DNA of 64,000 nt, taken from contig NZ_BAAAFZ010000008.1 in assembly GCF_039523795.1 (NCBI RefSeq), positions 186,001-250,000 on the forward strand, given 5' to 3'. Shown here piece after piece: positions 1-9,501 of the stretch; within the stretch, counting starts at the first letter, position 1; each line of letters opens with the position of its first letter. The DNA comes from Craurococcus roseus (GTDB taxonomy: Bacteria > Pseudomonadota > Alphaproteobacteria > Acetobacterales > Acetobacteraceae). The notes under the pieces were generated by a model that was given only the letters and a program-made list of their open reading frames with translations, did not search any database and was not told where the DNA came from. Both the position numbers and the translations under genes were made by a program.

Positions 1-846
1 GACGTGGTGTTCGGCATCGGGTGCAGCTTCACCGAGACCAACTTCGGCGTGAAGATGCCGAACGGGGCGCGCTTCATCCACGCGACGCTCGACCCGATGC
101 ACCTCAACAAGGACGTGCGGGTGGAGATCGGCTTGCTGGGCGACGCCGGCTTGACCCTGGACGCGCTGCTGGCGGAGCTGGCCGGGACGGTGCGGTCGTC
201 GCGCGACCCGTCGAAGGTGGCGGCGGAAATACAGGCCCACCACGAGCCTTGGCTGGCCGAGTGGATGCCGAAGCTCTCTTCCGACGACGCACCGCTCAAC
301 CCCTACCGCGTCCTGTGGGACCTCCAGCACACGGTGGACCGCGACAACACCATCATCACCCACGACGCCGGCAGCCCGCGCGACCAGCTCTCGCCGTTCT
401 GGAAATCCACGACGCCGCTCAGCTACCTCGGTTGGGGCAAGACGACCCAGCTAGGCTATGGGCTGGGGTTGGCCATGGGCGCCAAGCTGGCGGCGCCGGA
501 CAAGCTCTGCATCAACGTCTGGGGCGACGCCGCCATCGGCTTCACGGGCATGGACTTCGAGACGGCGGTGCGCGAGCGCATCCCGATCCTGTCCATCCTG
601 CTGAACAACTTCTCCATGGCCATCGAGCTCAAGGTCATGCCGATCAGCACGGAGAAGTACCGCAGCACGGACATCTCCGGCGACTACGCCGCCATGGCCC
701 GCGCCTTCGGAGGCTACGGCGAGCGGGTGACGCGGCCGGAGGAGGTCGTGCCCGCGATCCGGCGCGGCGTCGAGAAGACGCGGGAGGGCGTGCCCGCCCT
801 GCTGGAGTTCATCACGTCGAAGGAGACCGCGGTCTCCAGGCTCTGA
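1..846 (+). CDS. Thiamine-pyrophosphate-dependent enzyme, C-terminal part (acetolactate synthase-like)
   Basis: The frame is open from the first base, so the gene starts before the window and only about the last 281 residues are present. Residues 148-205 carry the TPP-binding module of the acetolactate synthase/benzoylformate decarboxylase superfamily: GWGKTTQLGYGLG, then a GDAAIGF (GDG-type) turn and, about 25 residues on, the LLNN that closes the Mg/TPP motif. The segment before it is the end of the central domain. The substrate cannot be read from this part. An ABC importer follows 33 bp downstream on the same strand, and oxidoreductases and hydantoinase genes lie beyond, which suggests a catabolic rather than a branched-chain biosynthetic role. 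That role is inference from context. Confidence 0.85.
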   Translation, partial: DVVFGIGCSFTETNFGVKMPNGARFIHATLDPMHLNKDVRVEIGLLGDAGLTLDALLAELAGTVRSSRDPSKVAAEIQAHHEPWLAEWMPKLSSDDAPLNPYRVLWDLQHTVDRDNTIITHDAGSPRDQLSPFWKSTTPLSYLGWGKTTQLGYGLGLAMGAKLAAPDKLCINVWGDAAIGFTGMDFETAVRERIPILSILLNNFSMAIELKVMPISTEKYRSTDISGDYAAMARAFGGYGERVTRPEEVVPAIRRGVEKTREGVPALLEFITSKETAVSRL

Positions 847-879
847 CCAGACGACCGGGCCGAAGATCAGGGAGGGCAA

Positions 880-1935
<1,056 letters not shown>

Positions 1936-1968
1936 ACGACGGCAGGCAAGGCAGGGAGGGCGAGGACG

Positions 1969-3300
1969 ATGGCGCACATCATCACCCGGCGCGGGGCGCT
2001 TGGCATCGGCGCGGGCGCGCTGGCGGCGGCCGCGGCGGGCGGCGAAGCCGCGGCGCAGCGGATACAGGCCGCGAACGTCGAGATGCCGCGCCTGCCGGTC
2101 GAGAGCGGCGCGACCTTGCGCGTCATCCGGCCCACCCGCTTCGTCGAGCCCGACGAGGTCATCTTCCGCGAGAACACGGCCAAGTTCACCCAGAACACCG
2201 GCGTGCAGGTCCGCGTGGACTTCGTGGGCTGGGAGGACATCCGCTCGCAGACCGCCGTGACGGCGAACACCGGCGCCGGCCCGGACGTCGTCGTGGGCTG
2301 GGCGGACGACCCGCACATCTACGCCGACAAGGTGGTCGAGGTCTCCGACATCGCCGAGTACCTTGGCAAGAAGTACGGCGGCTGGATGTTCCTCGGCGAG
2401 AAGTTCGGCAAGCGCGCCCGCACCAACAACTGGATCAGCATACCGCTCGGCGGCTCCACCGGCCCGGTGGTCTACCGCATCTCGGCGGTGAAGGAGGCCG
2501 GGTTCGACGGCATCCCGGAGGACCACGCCGGCTTCCTCCGCCTCTGCCAAGCGCTCAAGAAGAACAACAAGCCCGCCGGCTTCGCCCTCGGCAACGCGGT
2601 GGGCGACGGCAACGGCACGGCCAACTGGCTCACTTGGTCGCACGGCGCGTACCTGGTGGACGAGGACGGCAAGGTCGCCATCAACAGCAAGGAGACGGTG
2701 GAGGCGCTCGGCTACCTCAAGGAGCTGTACCCAACCTTCGCGCCCGGCACACTTTCCTGGCTCGACCCGTCCAACAACCGGGCCTACGCCTCGCAGGAGT
2801 GCTGGCTGACGCCGAACGGCGTGTCGCTCTACTTCGCCATGAAGAACGACCCGGCGACGCGCGCCATCGCCGACGACACCGACCACGCGCCCCTGCCCCG
2901 CGGCCGCGCCCAAGGGGTGCCGCAGACGGCCACGATCCTCAACGCCATGGTGATGCGCCACACGCGCTTCCCGAACGCGGCGAAGCAGTACATCGCGTTC
3001 ATGATGGAGGCCAAGCAGTACGACCGCTGGCTGACAGGCTGCCTCGGCTACTGGTCGCACCCGCTCAAGGCCTACGGGCAGAGCGCGGTGTGGGATTCCG
3101 ACCCCAAGCTGAAGGTGTTCCGGGAGGGCATGAACCACCCATTCTGGAGCGGCTACAAGGGGCCGATCACCCAGGCCTCCGGCACGGTCGCGGCGGAGTA
3201 CGTCCTGGTGCAGATGTACGCCTCCGTCGCCGCCGGGCAGGCGACGCCCGAGGCCGCGGCGCGCGAGGCCGAACGCAGGGCGCGGCGCTACTTCCGCTGA
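1969..3300 (+). CDS. ABC transporter extracellular solute-binding protein (family 1)
   Basis: A 443-aa periplasmic receptor. The N-terminus has a twin-arginine signal (TRRGALGIGAGALAAAAAG) and a likely cleavage near AAAQ at residues 26-29, implying export by Tat. The mature part has the layout of COG1653 sugar-binding proteins, with NTGVQVRVDFVGWEDI near residue 80 and GAGPDVVVGWADDPHIYA near 100. It lies between the ATPase gene and two permease genes on the same strand with 30-bp spacers, so it is the receptor of this importer. The ligand is unknown; sugar, polyol or glycerol-phosphate-like compounds are usual for the family. Confidence 0.92.
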   Translation: MAHIITRRGALGIGAGALAAAAAGGEAAAQRIQAANVEMPRLPVESGATLRVIRPTRFVEPDEVIFRENTAKFTQNTGVQVRVDFVGWEDIRSQTAVTANTGAGPDVVVGWADDPHIYADKVVEVSDIAEYLGKKYGGWMFLGEKFGKRARTNNWISIPLGGSTGPVVYRISAVKEAGFDGIPEDHAGFLRLCQALKKNNKPAGFALGNAVGDGNGTANWLTWSHGAYLVDEDGKVAINSKETVEALGYLKELYPTFAPGTLSWLDPSNNRAYASQECWLTPNGVSLYFAMKNDPATRAIADDTDHAPLPRGRAQGVPQTATILNAMVMRHTRFPNAAKQYIAFMMEAKQYDRWLTGCLGYWSHPLKAYGQSAVWDSDPKLKVFREGMNHPFWSGYKGPITQASGTVAAEYVLVQMYASVAAGQATPEAAAREAERRARRYFR

Positions 3301-3330
3301 CCGGGGCGCGCAGGGACGGGGAACGGCGGC

Positions 3331-4287
3331 ATGTCGGTCACAGCAGCAACGGACTGGACGCACGTCCGCCCGCAGCCGAACTGGCTCATGCGCCTGTTCG
3401 ACTGGAAGCCGTTCCTGGTCTTCATGTGCATGCTGCCGGCGGCGGGGCTGCTGCTGGTGTTCCTGACCTACCCGCTGGGCCTCGGCATCTGGCTCGCCTT
3501 CACCGACACCACCATCGGCCGCGGCGGGCAGTGGGTGGGCCTGGAGAACTTCGAGTACCTGTTGGAGGACCCGCTGTTCTGGAGCGCGGTGTTCTACAGC
3601 GTGTTCTACACGGCGGTGGCCACGGTCGGTAAGTTCGGGCTCGGGCTGTGGTTGGCGCTGCTCCTGAACAACCACCTGCCGTTCAAGAGCCTGCTGCGCG
3701 CCATCATCCTGCTGCCCTGGATCGTGCCGACCGTGCTGTCGGCCATCGCCTTCTGGTGGATCTACGACCCGCAGTTCTCGATCATATCCTACCTGCTCGT
3801 GGACAAGCTCGGTTGGCTGGACGGCTACATCGACTTCCTGGGCTCGGCTTGGCCGGCGCGGTGGTCGCTCATCGCGGCCAACATCTGGCGCGGCATCCCC
3901 TTCGTGGCGATCTCGCTGCTCGCGGGGCTGCAGACCATCTCGCCCTCGCTCTACGAGGCGGCGCTGCTGGACGGGTCCACCGCTTGGCAGCGGTTCCGGT
4001 TCATCACCTTCCCGCTGCTGCTGCCGATCCTGGCGATCGTGATGACCTTCTCGATCATCTTCACCTTCACCGACTTCCAGCTCGTCTACGCCATCACCCG
4101 CGGCGGGCCGGTGAATTCCACGCACCTCCTGGCGACGCTCGCCTTCCAACGCGGCATCCCCGGCGGGCAGTTGGGCGAGGGCGCGGCCATCGCCGTGTCC
4201 ATGATCCCGTTCCTCGTCTTCGCCACGCTGTTCAGCTACTTCGCGCTGGCGCGGCGGAAGTGGCAGCAAGGAGAGGGCAATGACTGA
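3331..4287 (+). CDS. ABC transporter permease (MalF/UgpA type)
   Basis: A 318-aa inner-membrane protein with about six hydrophobic segments, the first at residues 31-53. The EAA loop, EAALLDGSTAWQRFRFITFPLL, lies near residues 210-231 and is the docking site for the ATPase. LGIWLAFTDT near residue 50 and the late QLVYAITRGGP segment are typical of the first permease in CUT1 importers. It follows the binding protein by 30 bp and overlaps the next permease by 8 bp, so the two permeases are translationally coupled and should form a heterodimeric channel. Confidence 0.95.
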   Translation: MSVTAATDWTHVRPQPNWLMRLFDWKPFLVFMCMLPAAGLLLVFLTYPLGLGIWLAFTDTTIGRGGQWVGLENFEYLLEDPLFWSAVFYSVFYTAVATVGKFGLGLWLALLLNNHLPFKSLLRAIILLPWIVPTVLSAIAFWWIYDPQFSIISYLLVDKLGWLDGYIDFLGSAWPARWSLIAANIWRGIPFVAISLLAGLQTISPSLYEAALLDGSTAWQRFRFITFPLLLPILAIVMTFSIIFTFTDFQLVYAITRGGPVNSTHLLATLAFQRGIPGGQLGEGAAIAVSMIPFLVFATLFSYFALARRKWQQGEGND

Positions 4288-5194
4288 AGCCGTGGCTACC
4301 GCGGAAGCCCGGCCGGCAGCGGCGAACACCGCCACCGTCGCGCCGGAGCAGATGTCCTGGGACAGCCGGGCACGGCGGGTGGTGACGGTGTACGTCCCCC
4401 TCGCCTGCTTCGTGCTGATCCTGCTTTTCCCGTTCTACTGGATGGCGGTCACCTCGTTCAAACCGAACGCGGAGCTTTACGACTTCAAGACCTACAACCC
4501 GTTCTGGATCGACTCGCCCACGCTGGACCACATCCGCAAGCTGCTGTTCGAAACGTCCTACCCGCGCTGGGTGTTCACCACCATGACGGTGGCGGTGTGC
4601 GCGACCGTGCTGTCCCTGTTCTCCAGCACGCTCGCTGCCTACGCGATCCAGCGTCTGCGCTTCAAGGGCAGCCAGTACGTGGGCCTGGCGATCTACCTCG
4701 CCTACCTCGTGCCGCCCTCCATCCTATTCATCCCGCTGGCGACCATGGTGTTCCAGCTCGGGCTGTTCGACAGCCCGCTGGCGCTGATCCTGGTTTACCC
4801 GACCTTCCTGGTGCCGTTCTGCACTTGGCTGCTGATCGGCTACTTCAAATCCATCCCCTACGAGCTGGAGGAGTGCGCGCTGATCGACGGGGCGACGAGG
4901 CTCCAGATCCTGACGCAGATCACCCTGCCGCTCGCGGTGCCAGGCCTGATCTCGGCCGGCATCTTCTCCTTCACGCTCTCCTGGAACGAGTTCATCTACG
5001 CCCTCGCCTTCATCCAAAGCAGCGAAAGCAAGACGGTGCCCGTCGCCATCCTGACCGAACTGGTCTCGGGCGACGTGTACCAGTGGGGCGCGCTGATGGC
5101 GGGATCGCTGCTCGGCTCCCTGCCGGTGGCGATCTTCTACTCGTTCTTCGTGGACTACTACGTGTCGTCGCTCACCGGCGCGGTGAAGGAGTAG
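4280..5194 (+). CDS. ABC transporter permease (MalG/UgpE type)
   Basis: A 304-aa inner-membrane permease and partner of the preceding gene. A polar N-terminus of about 35 residues is followed by six predicted membrane spans. The EAA-like loop, LEECALIDGATRLQILTQITLP, is near residues 195-216, and SWNEFIYALAF lies in a late span, both typical of MalG-type subunits. The ATG sits inside the end of the upstream permease frame (8-bp overlap), with a GGAGAGG RBS in that gene's last codons. The gene ends in TAG only 5 bp before the converging SDR gene, leaving no room for a separate terminator. Confidence 0.95.
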   Translation: MTEAVATAEARPAAANTATVAPEQMSWDSRARRVVTVYVPLACFVLILLFPFYWMAVTSFKPNAELYDFKTYNPFWIDSPTLDHIRKLLFETSYPRWVFTTMTVAVCATVLSLFSSTLAAYAIQRLRFKGSQYVGLAIYLAYLVPPSILFIPLATMVFQLGLFDSPLALILVYPTFLVPFCTWLLIGYFKSIPYELEECALIDGATRLQILTQITLPLAVPGLISAGIFSFTLSWNEFIYALAFIQSSESKTVPVAILTELVSGDVYQWGALMAGSLLGSLPVAIFYSFFVDYYVSSLTGAVKE

Positions 5195-5199
5195 CGGGG

Positions 5200-5961
5200 C
5201 TACAGGCGTTGCTTCTGCTGGGCGATGTAGCCGCGGTTCCAGGTCGGCGTGAGCCAGATCTCGTTCACGCAGACATGCGGCGGCAGGGAGGCGATGTGCC
5301 GGATCATGTCGCCCACGTCCTCGGGCTGGAGCATCCGGTCGAGGTCTTCCTGGCTCAGCGGGTTGGGCCGCTTCTTGAGGATCGGCGTGTTCACCTCGCC
5401 GGGCAGCAGGGCGCAGCTCCGGATGCCGTTGGCGCACTCCTCGACATTGATGCTGTGGCTCATCGCCACCACGCCGTGCTTGGCCGCGACGTAGCCCGGC
5501 CCGCTCATCGGCCCGATGTTGCGGCCGGCCATGGAGGCGGTGTGGATCATCACCCCGCCGCCCTGGGCGCGCATGATCGGCAGCACCGCCTGCGCGCAGT
5601 AGAAGGCGGATGCCAGGTTGTTGGCGATCAACTCGTCCACCCCGGCCGGCGTCAAGCGGCTCCAAGAGCGGTCGGTGATGTTGCCGCCGGCGTTGCTGAC
5701 CAGGATGTCGAGGCCGCCGAGCTCCTCGCCGATCCACTCGGCCACGGCGCGCACCTGGTCGGCCTTCGCCAGGTCGGCGGGGCGCACATGGGCGGTGCCG
5801 CCCGTGGTGCGGATGCGCCCGGCAACCTCGGCCAGCGGCGCTTCTCGCCGCCCGGTGAGCACCACGACGACCCCGGCCTCCACCAGCTTGAGCGCGGCGC
5901 TCTCGCCGATGCCGCTGCCCGCGCCCGTGACCCAGGCGATCTTGCCCCGCAGATTGTCCAT
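5200..5961 (-). CDS. SDR family NAD(P)-dependent oxidoreductase
   Basis: A 253-aa classical short-chain dehydrogenase. It has the cofactor motif TGAGSGIG near residues 12-19, the structural SNAGGN near residue 90, and the catalytic YVAAKHG (Tyr-x3-Lys) near residues 157-163, with a Ser in the expected place upstream (TASMAGR). Family members reduce or oxidise alcohols, ketones and sugars; the substrate here is unknown. It is convergent with the ABC importer (5-bp gap) and divergent from the hydroxyacid dehydrogenase at 6047, with which it shares an 85-bp intergenic region that must hold both promoters. Confidence 0.92.
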   Translation of the reverse strand: MDNLRGKIAWVTGAGSGIGESAALKLVEAGVVVVLTGRREAPLAEVAGRIRTTGGTAHVRPADLAKADQVRAVAEWIGEELGGLDILVSNAGGNITDRSWSRLTPAGVDELIANNLASAFYCAQAVLPIMRAQGGGVMIHTASMAGRNIGPMSGPGYVAAKHGVVAMSHSINVEECANGIRSCALLPGEVNTPILKKRPNPLSQEDLDRMLQPEDVGDMIRHIASLPPHVCVNEIWLTPTWNRGYIAQQKQRL

Positions 5962-6046
5962 GGCACGCTCCTCCCGATCCAGGGGACGCCGAGCCTACCA
6001 GCGGCCCGGGCCGTTGCCACCATGACCAGGGGAGGATGAGGGACGC

Positions 6047-7090
6047 ATGGCGCGCTTCAAGATCGTCACGCCGGCCGGCGCGAGCTTCTCGGTCCATGGC
6101 GGCGGTTATGCCTACGAGAGCGAGGCCTTGGAGGGCCTGGATGCCGAGATCGCCGAGGCGCCGATGGACGAGGCTGGCTTCATCGCCGCCGCCCGCGACG
6201 CCGACGCGATCTACGCCAAGGGCATTGCGATCACCAAAGGTATCATCGATTCGCTGGAGAAGTGCCGCGTCATCGCCCTCGCCAGCGTCGGCGTGGACTC
6301 GGTGGACGTGAAGGCGGCCACGGCGCGCGGCATCCCGGTGACGAACGTGCCGGACACCTTCATCGAGGAGGTGGCGGACCACGCCATGTGCCTGCTGCTC
6401 GCGGGCTTCCGGCGCCTGGTCGAGCAGGACCGGATGGCCCGCGACGGCCGCTGGCGCGAGGGCCGGCCGGCGCTGCTGACGATCCCGCGCCTCATGGGCC
6501 AGACCCTCGGCTTCATCTCCTTCGGCCGGGTCGCGCGCGCGGTGGCGAGGCGGGCGGCGCCCTTCGGCCTGCGCATGGTGGCCTACGACCCCTTCGTGGA
6601 GGAGATGCTGCTGTCCGAGCACGGGGTGCAGCCGGCCACGCTCTCCGAGGTGCTGACCCAGTCGGATTTCGTGTCCATGCACGCCCCCGCGCGGCCGGAG
6701 GTCCACCACATGGTCAAGGAGCAGCACTTCCGGCAGATGAAGCCGAGCGCCGTCTTCATCAACACCGGCCGCGGGCCGACGGTGGACGAGGCGGCGCTCA
6801 TCAAGGCGTTGCAGGAAGGCTGGATCGCCCACGCCGCGCTGGACGTGCTGGAGACGGAGCCGCCCTCTCACAACAACCCGCTGCTCAGCATGCAGAACGT
6901 CACGTTGACAGCCCACGTGGCCTCCGCCTCCGCGCGGTTCGACGAGGCGCGGAAGCGCCGGGCCGGGCACGAGATGGCGCTGGTGCTCTCCGGCAAGTGG
7001 CCGATGAGTTGCGTGAACCCCGCGGTCCTGCAATCCACCACGCTTCAGCGCTGGCAGCCCATCGGCATGGGCCGCGGGCCGAACAGCTAG
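6047..7090 (+). CDS. D-isomer-specific 2-hydroxyacid dehydrogenase family protein
   Basis: A 347-aa NAD(P)-dependent dehydrogenase. The N-terminal catalytic half precedes a Rossmann NAD domain starting at GQTLGFISFGRVARAVARR near residue 150. The substrate/cofactor Arg is in NTGRGPTVDEAAL near residue 242, a Glu lies in LDVLETEPP, and the region that normally ends in the catalytic His reads LTAHVA near residue 289. The N-terminal 45 residues include an unusual MDEAGFIAAARDADA segment replacing part of the canonical fold. It is followed after 16 bp by a second SDR gene on the same strand, so the two probably act in one pathway. Substrate unknown. Confidence 0.88.
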   Translation: MARFKIVTPAGASFSVHGGGYAYESEALEGLDAEIAEAPMDEAGFIAAARDADAIYAKGIAITKGIIDSLEKCRVIALASVGVDSVDVKAATARGIPVTNVPDTFIEEVADHAMCLLLAGFRRLVEQDRMARDGRWREGRPALLTIPRLMGQTLGFISFGRVARAVARRAAPFGLRMVAYDPFVEEMLLSEHGVQPATLSEVLTQSDFVSMHAPARPEVHHMVKEQHFRQMKPSAVFINTGRGPTVDEAALIKALQEGWIAHAALDVLETEPPSHNNPLLSMQNVTLTAHVASASARFDEARKRRAGHEMALVLSGKWPMSCVNPAVLQSTTLQRWQPIGMGRGPNS

Positions 7091-7106
7091 GAGGAGGAGC
7101 GGAACC

Positions 7107-7862
7107 ATGCCCAGCAAGATCGCCGTCGTCACCGGCGCCGGCTCCGGCGTCGGCCGGGCCGCGACCCTCGCCCTCCTCGCCGACGGGTGGACGGTGGCGC
7201 TCGCCGGCCGGCGCGCCGACGCGCTGGAGGAGACGATCGGCATGGCCGGCGGCGACGCCAAGGCGCGCGCCCTGGCCGTTCCGACTGACGTGGGCGACCC
7301 CAAGGCCGTGGAGGCGCTGTTCGCCACGGTGCGCGACCGCTTCAAGCGCCTTGATTTCCTGTTCAACAACGCCGGCGGCAACGTCCCCGGCACGCCTTTC
7401 GAGGACCTCGCCTACGAGGACTGGGCGCGCGTGGTCCAGGTGAACCTCACCGGCTCCTTCCTCTGCGCCCAGGCCGCGTTCCGGATGATGAAGGAGCAGC
7501 AGCCGCAGGGCGGGCGCATCGTCAACAACGGCTCCATCTCGGCGCACGTGCCGCGGCCGGACTCGGCGCCCTACACCTCCACCAAGCACGCCATCACCGG
7601 CCTGACCAAATCCGTCTCGCTCGATGGGCGGAAGTACGACATCTGCTGCGGCCAGATCGACATCGGCAATGCCGCCACGCCCATGACCAAGCGCATGCAG
7701 CAGGGCGTCAAGCAGGCCAATGGCTCCATCGAGGTGGAGCCGACCATGGACGTGGCGCATGTGGGCAACACCATCGTCACCATGGCCAACATGCCGCTCG
7801 ACGCGAACATCCAGTTCGTCACCGTGATGGCGACGAAGATGCCCTTCATCGGCCGCGGGTGA
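7107..7862 (+). CDS. SDR family oxidoreductase
   Basis: A 251-aa short-chain dehydrogenase with TGAGSGVGRAA near residues 9-19, NNAGG near residue 89, a catalytic Ser in NGSISAHV and the Tyr-x3-Lys YTSTKHA near residues 156-162. The ATG has a strong GGAGGAG RBS 8-10 bp upstream. It is the second gene of a two-gene plus-strand unit with the D-2-hydroxyacid dehydrogenase. Its last 17 bp overlap, tail to tail, the end of the hydantoinase B gene on the other strand. Its substrate is unknown. Its C-terminal AATPMTKRMQQG segment is longer than in minimal SDRs. Confidence 0.9.
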   Translation: MPSKIAVVTGAGSGVGRAATLALLADGWTVALAGRRADALEETIGMAGGDAKARALAVPTDVGDPKAVEALFATVRDRFKRLDFLFNNAGGNVPGTPFEDLAYEDWARVVQVNLTGSFLCAQAAFRMMKEQQPQGGRIVNNGSISAHVPRPDSAPYTSTKHAITGLTKSVSLDGRKYDICCGQIDIGNAATPMTKRMQQGVKQANGSIEVEPTMDVAHVGNTIVTMANMPLDANIQFVTVMATKMPFIGRG

Positions 7863-9489
7863 CGTAGCCCAGCGCCAGGTCGCGCTCGACGGCCTCGGCG
7901 GCCCTCATCGCAGGGTCGCCGAAGCCGCCGCCGCCCGAGGTCTCCAGCCGGACGCGGTCGCCCTTCCGCAGCGGCACGTTGTCGGCCTTGGACGGCAGGC
8001 CGCTTTCCTGGCCGTCCCTGACGAGGACCAGCCGCCCCACAGCCGCCGGCAGGCCGCCCGCCAATCCGTAGGGCGCGTGGACAAAGCGGTCCATGTTGGC
8101 GGTGAAAAAGCACTCCGGGCTGTCCACGCGCCACTCCCGCACCAGGCCCAGCCCGCCCCGGTGCCGGCCGGCGCCGGCGGAGTCCGGCAGCAGGCCGTAG
8201 CGCGTGATCGTCAGCGGCGTCTGGCTCTCGATCATCTCGACCGGGATGTTGCTGTTGTTGTGCATCCCGCTGGCGAAGGCGTTGACGCCGTCCTTCGCCG
8301 GGTGGCCGCCAGAGCCGCCGATCTCGATTTCCACCAGCACGTCCCGCCGCCCGTCCTCGGCCACGGTCTGGAAGGTGCAGACGTAGGAGTTTCCGTAGTA
8401 GGCCGCCGGGATGCGGTCCGGCACGGCTTGGTGCAGCGCGCCGAACATGGCGTTCAGCAGCCGGTGGGTCGCGGCGATGCGGTGCGCCACAGGCGCGGGA
8501 TGGCGCGCATTCACCACCGTCCCCTCCGGCGCGACCGTGCGGATCGGGCGGTAGCAGCCGGCGTTGGGGGCGAAGGGCTCGTCGCAGGCGCACATCACGG
8601 CGAACATCACCGCGGCGTTGCTGCTGGCGAGCGTCGCGTTCACCGGCCCCCTCGCCTGAGGCGAGCAGCCGGACAGGTCCACCGCGATCGCGTCGCCGGC
8701 CACGGTGAGGGCCACGTGCAGCCTGATCGGCTCGCCGAGGTCCACGCCGTCGTCGTCCAGGAAGTCCTCGAACTCGTAGGTGCCGTCCGGCATCCGCGAG
8801 ATGGCGCTCCGCATCGCCGCCTCGCTCATGTCGAGGATGCGGGCGCCGGCCTCGACCATTTCAGCGGCGCCGTACCGCCCCGCCAGCCGCCGCAGCGCCG
8901 CGGCGCCGACCTCCAGGCTGGCGATCTGGCTCTGGAGGTCGCCCGCCAGCAGGTCCGGTTTGCGCACGTTCTGGAGGATCATCGCCCAGACGCCCTCGTT
9001 CCGGCGGCCGTCCTCGATGAGCTTCACCGGCGGGATGCGCAGCCCTTCTTGGAAGATCTCGATGGCCTTGGCGGCGTAGCTGCCGGCCGCGAGCCCGCCC
9101 ACGTCGATGTGGTGGCAGAGCGTGCCGACGAAGGCGAGGCGCTCGCCGTCGTGGAACACCGGCTTGAAGGCCACGATGTCCGGCAGGTGCTGCCCGCCGC
9201 AGTACGGGTCGTTGGTGACCACCACGTCCTCCGGCCCCCACCGCGCCGGGTCCACGTGCCGCTCCAGCAGCTCGCGCAGCAGGTGCGACATGCTGTTCAG
9301 GTGGCTGGGGATGCGCGCCGACTGCGCCAAGTTGTTCCCGTCGGCATCGAACACCGCCGTCGAGTAGTCCAGCAGCTCCCGCACGATGGTGCTGCGGCTG
9401 GTGCGCCAGACGGTCGCGTCCATCTCCGCCGCCGCGGCGGTGAGGGCGTTGCGGATCACCTCGATCTCGATGGGCCCGAGCGACGGCAC
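7846..9489 (-). CDS. hyuB: Hydantoinase B/oxoprolinase family protein (HyuB)
   Basis: A 547-aa protein of the HyuB family, the beta subunit of ATP-dependent hydantoinase, oxoprolinase or acetone carboxylase-like enzymes that open cyclic amides. Diagnostic segments are the N-terminal IEIEVIRNALTAAAAEMDAT, VVTNDPYCGGQHLPDI near residue 90 and HHIDVGG near residue 126, which contribute metal-binding His/Asp, and the late LETSGGGGFGDP. Length is normal for the family. It begins at GTG 12 bp after hyuA ends, with an AGGAGGGA-type RBS, so the pair is one operon and forms one complex. Substrate not determinable. Confidence 0.93.
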   Translation of the reverse strand: MPSLGPIEIEVIRNALTAAAAEMDATVWRTSRSTIVRELLDYSTAVFDADGNNLAQSARIPSHLNSMSHLLRELLERHVDPARWGPEDVVVTNDPYCGGQHLPDIVAFKPVFHDGERLAFVGTLCHHIDVGGLAAGSYAAKAIEIFQEGLRIPPVKLIEDGRRNEGVWAMILQNVRKPDLLAGDLQSQIASLEVGAAALRRLAGRYGAAEMVEAGARILDMSEAAMRSAISRMPDGTYEFEDFLDDDGVDLGEPIRLHVALTVAGDAIAVDLSGCSPQARGPVNATLASSNAAVMFAVMCACDEPFAPNAGCYRPIRTVAPEGTVVNARHPAPVAHRIAATHRLLNAMFGALHQAVPDRIPAAYYGNSYVCTFQTVAEDGRRDVLVEIEIGGSGGHPAKDGVNAFASGMHNNSNIPVEMIESQTPLTITRYGLLPDSAGAGRHRGGLGLVREWRVDSPECFFTANMDRFVHAPYGLAGGLPAAVGRLVLVRDGQESGLPSKADNVPLRKGDRVRLETSGGGGFGDPAMRAAEAVERDLALGYVTRGR

Positions 9490-9501
9490 GCGCGTTCCCT
9501 C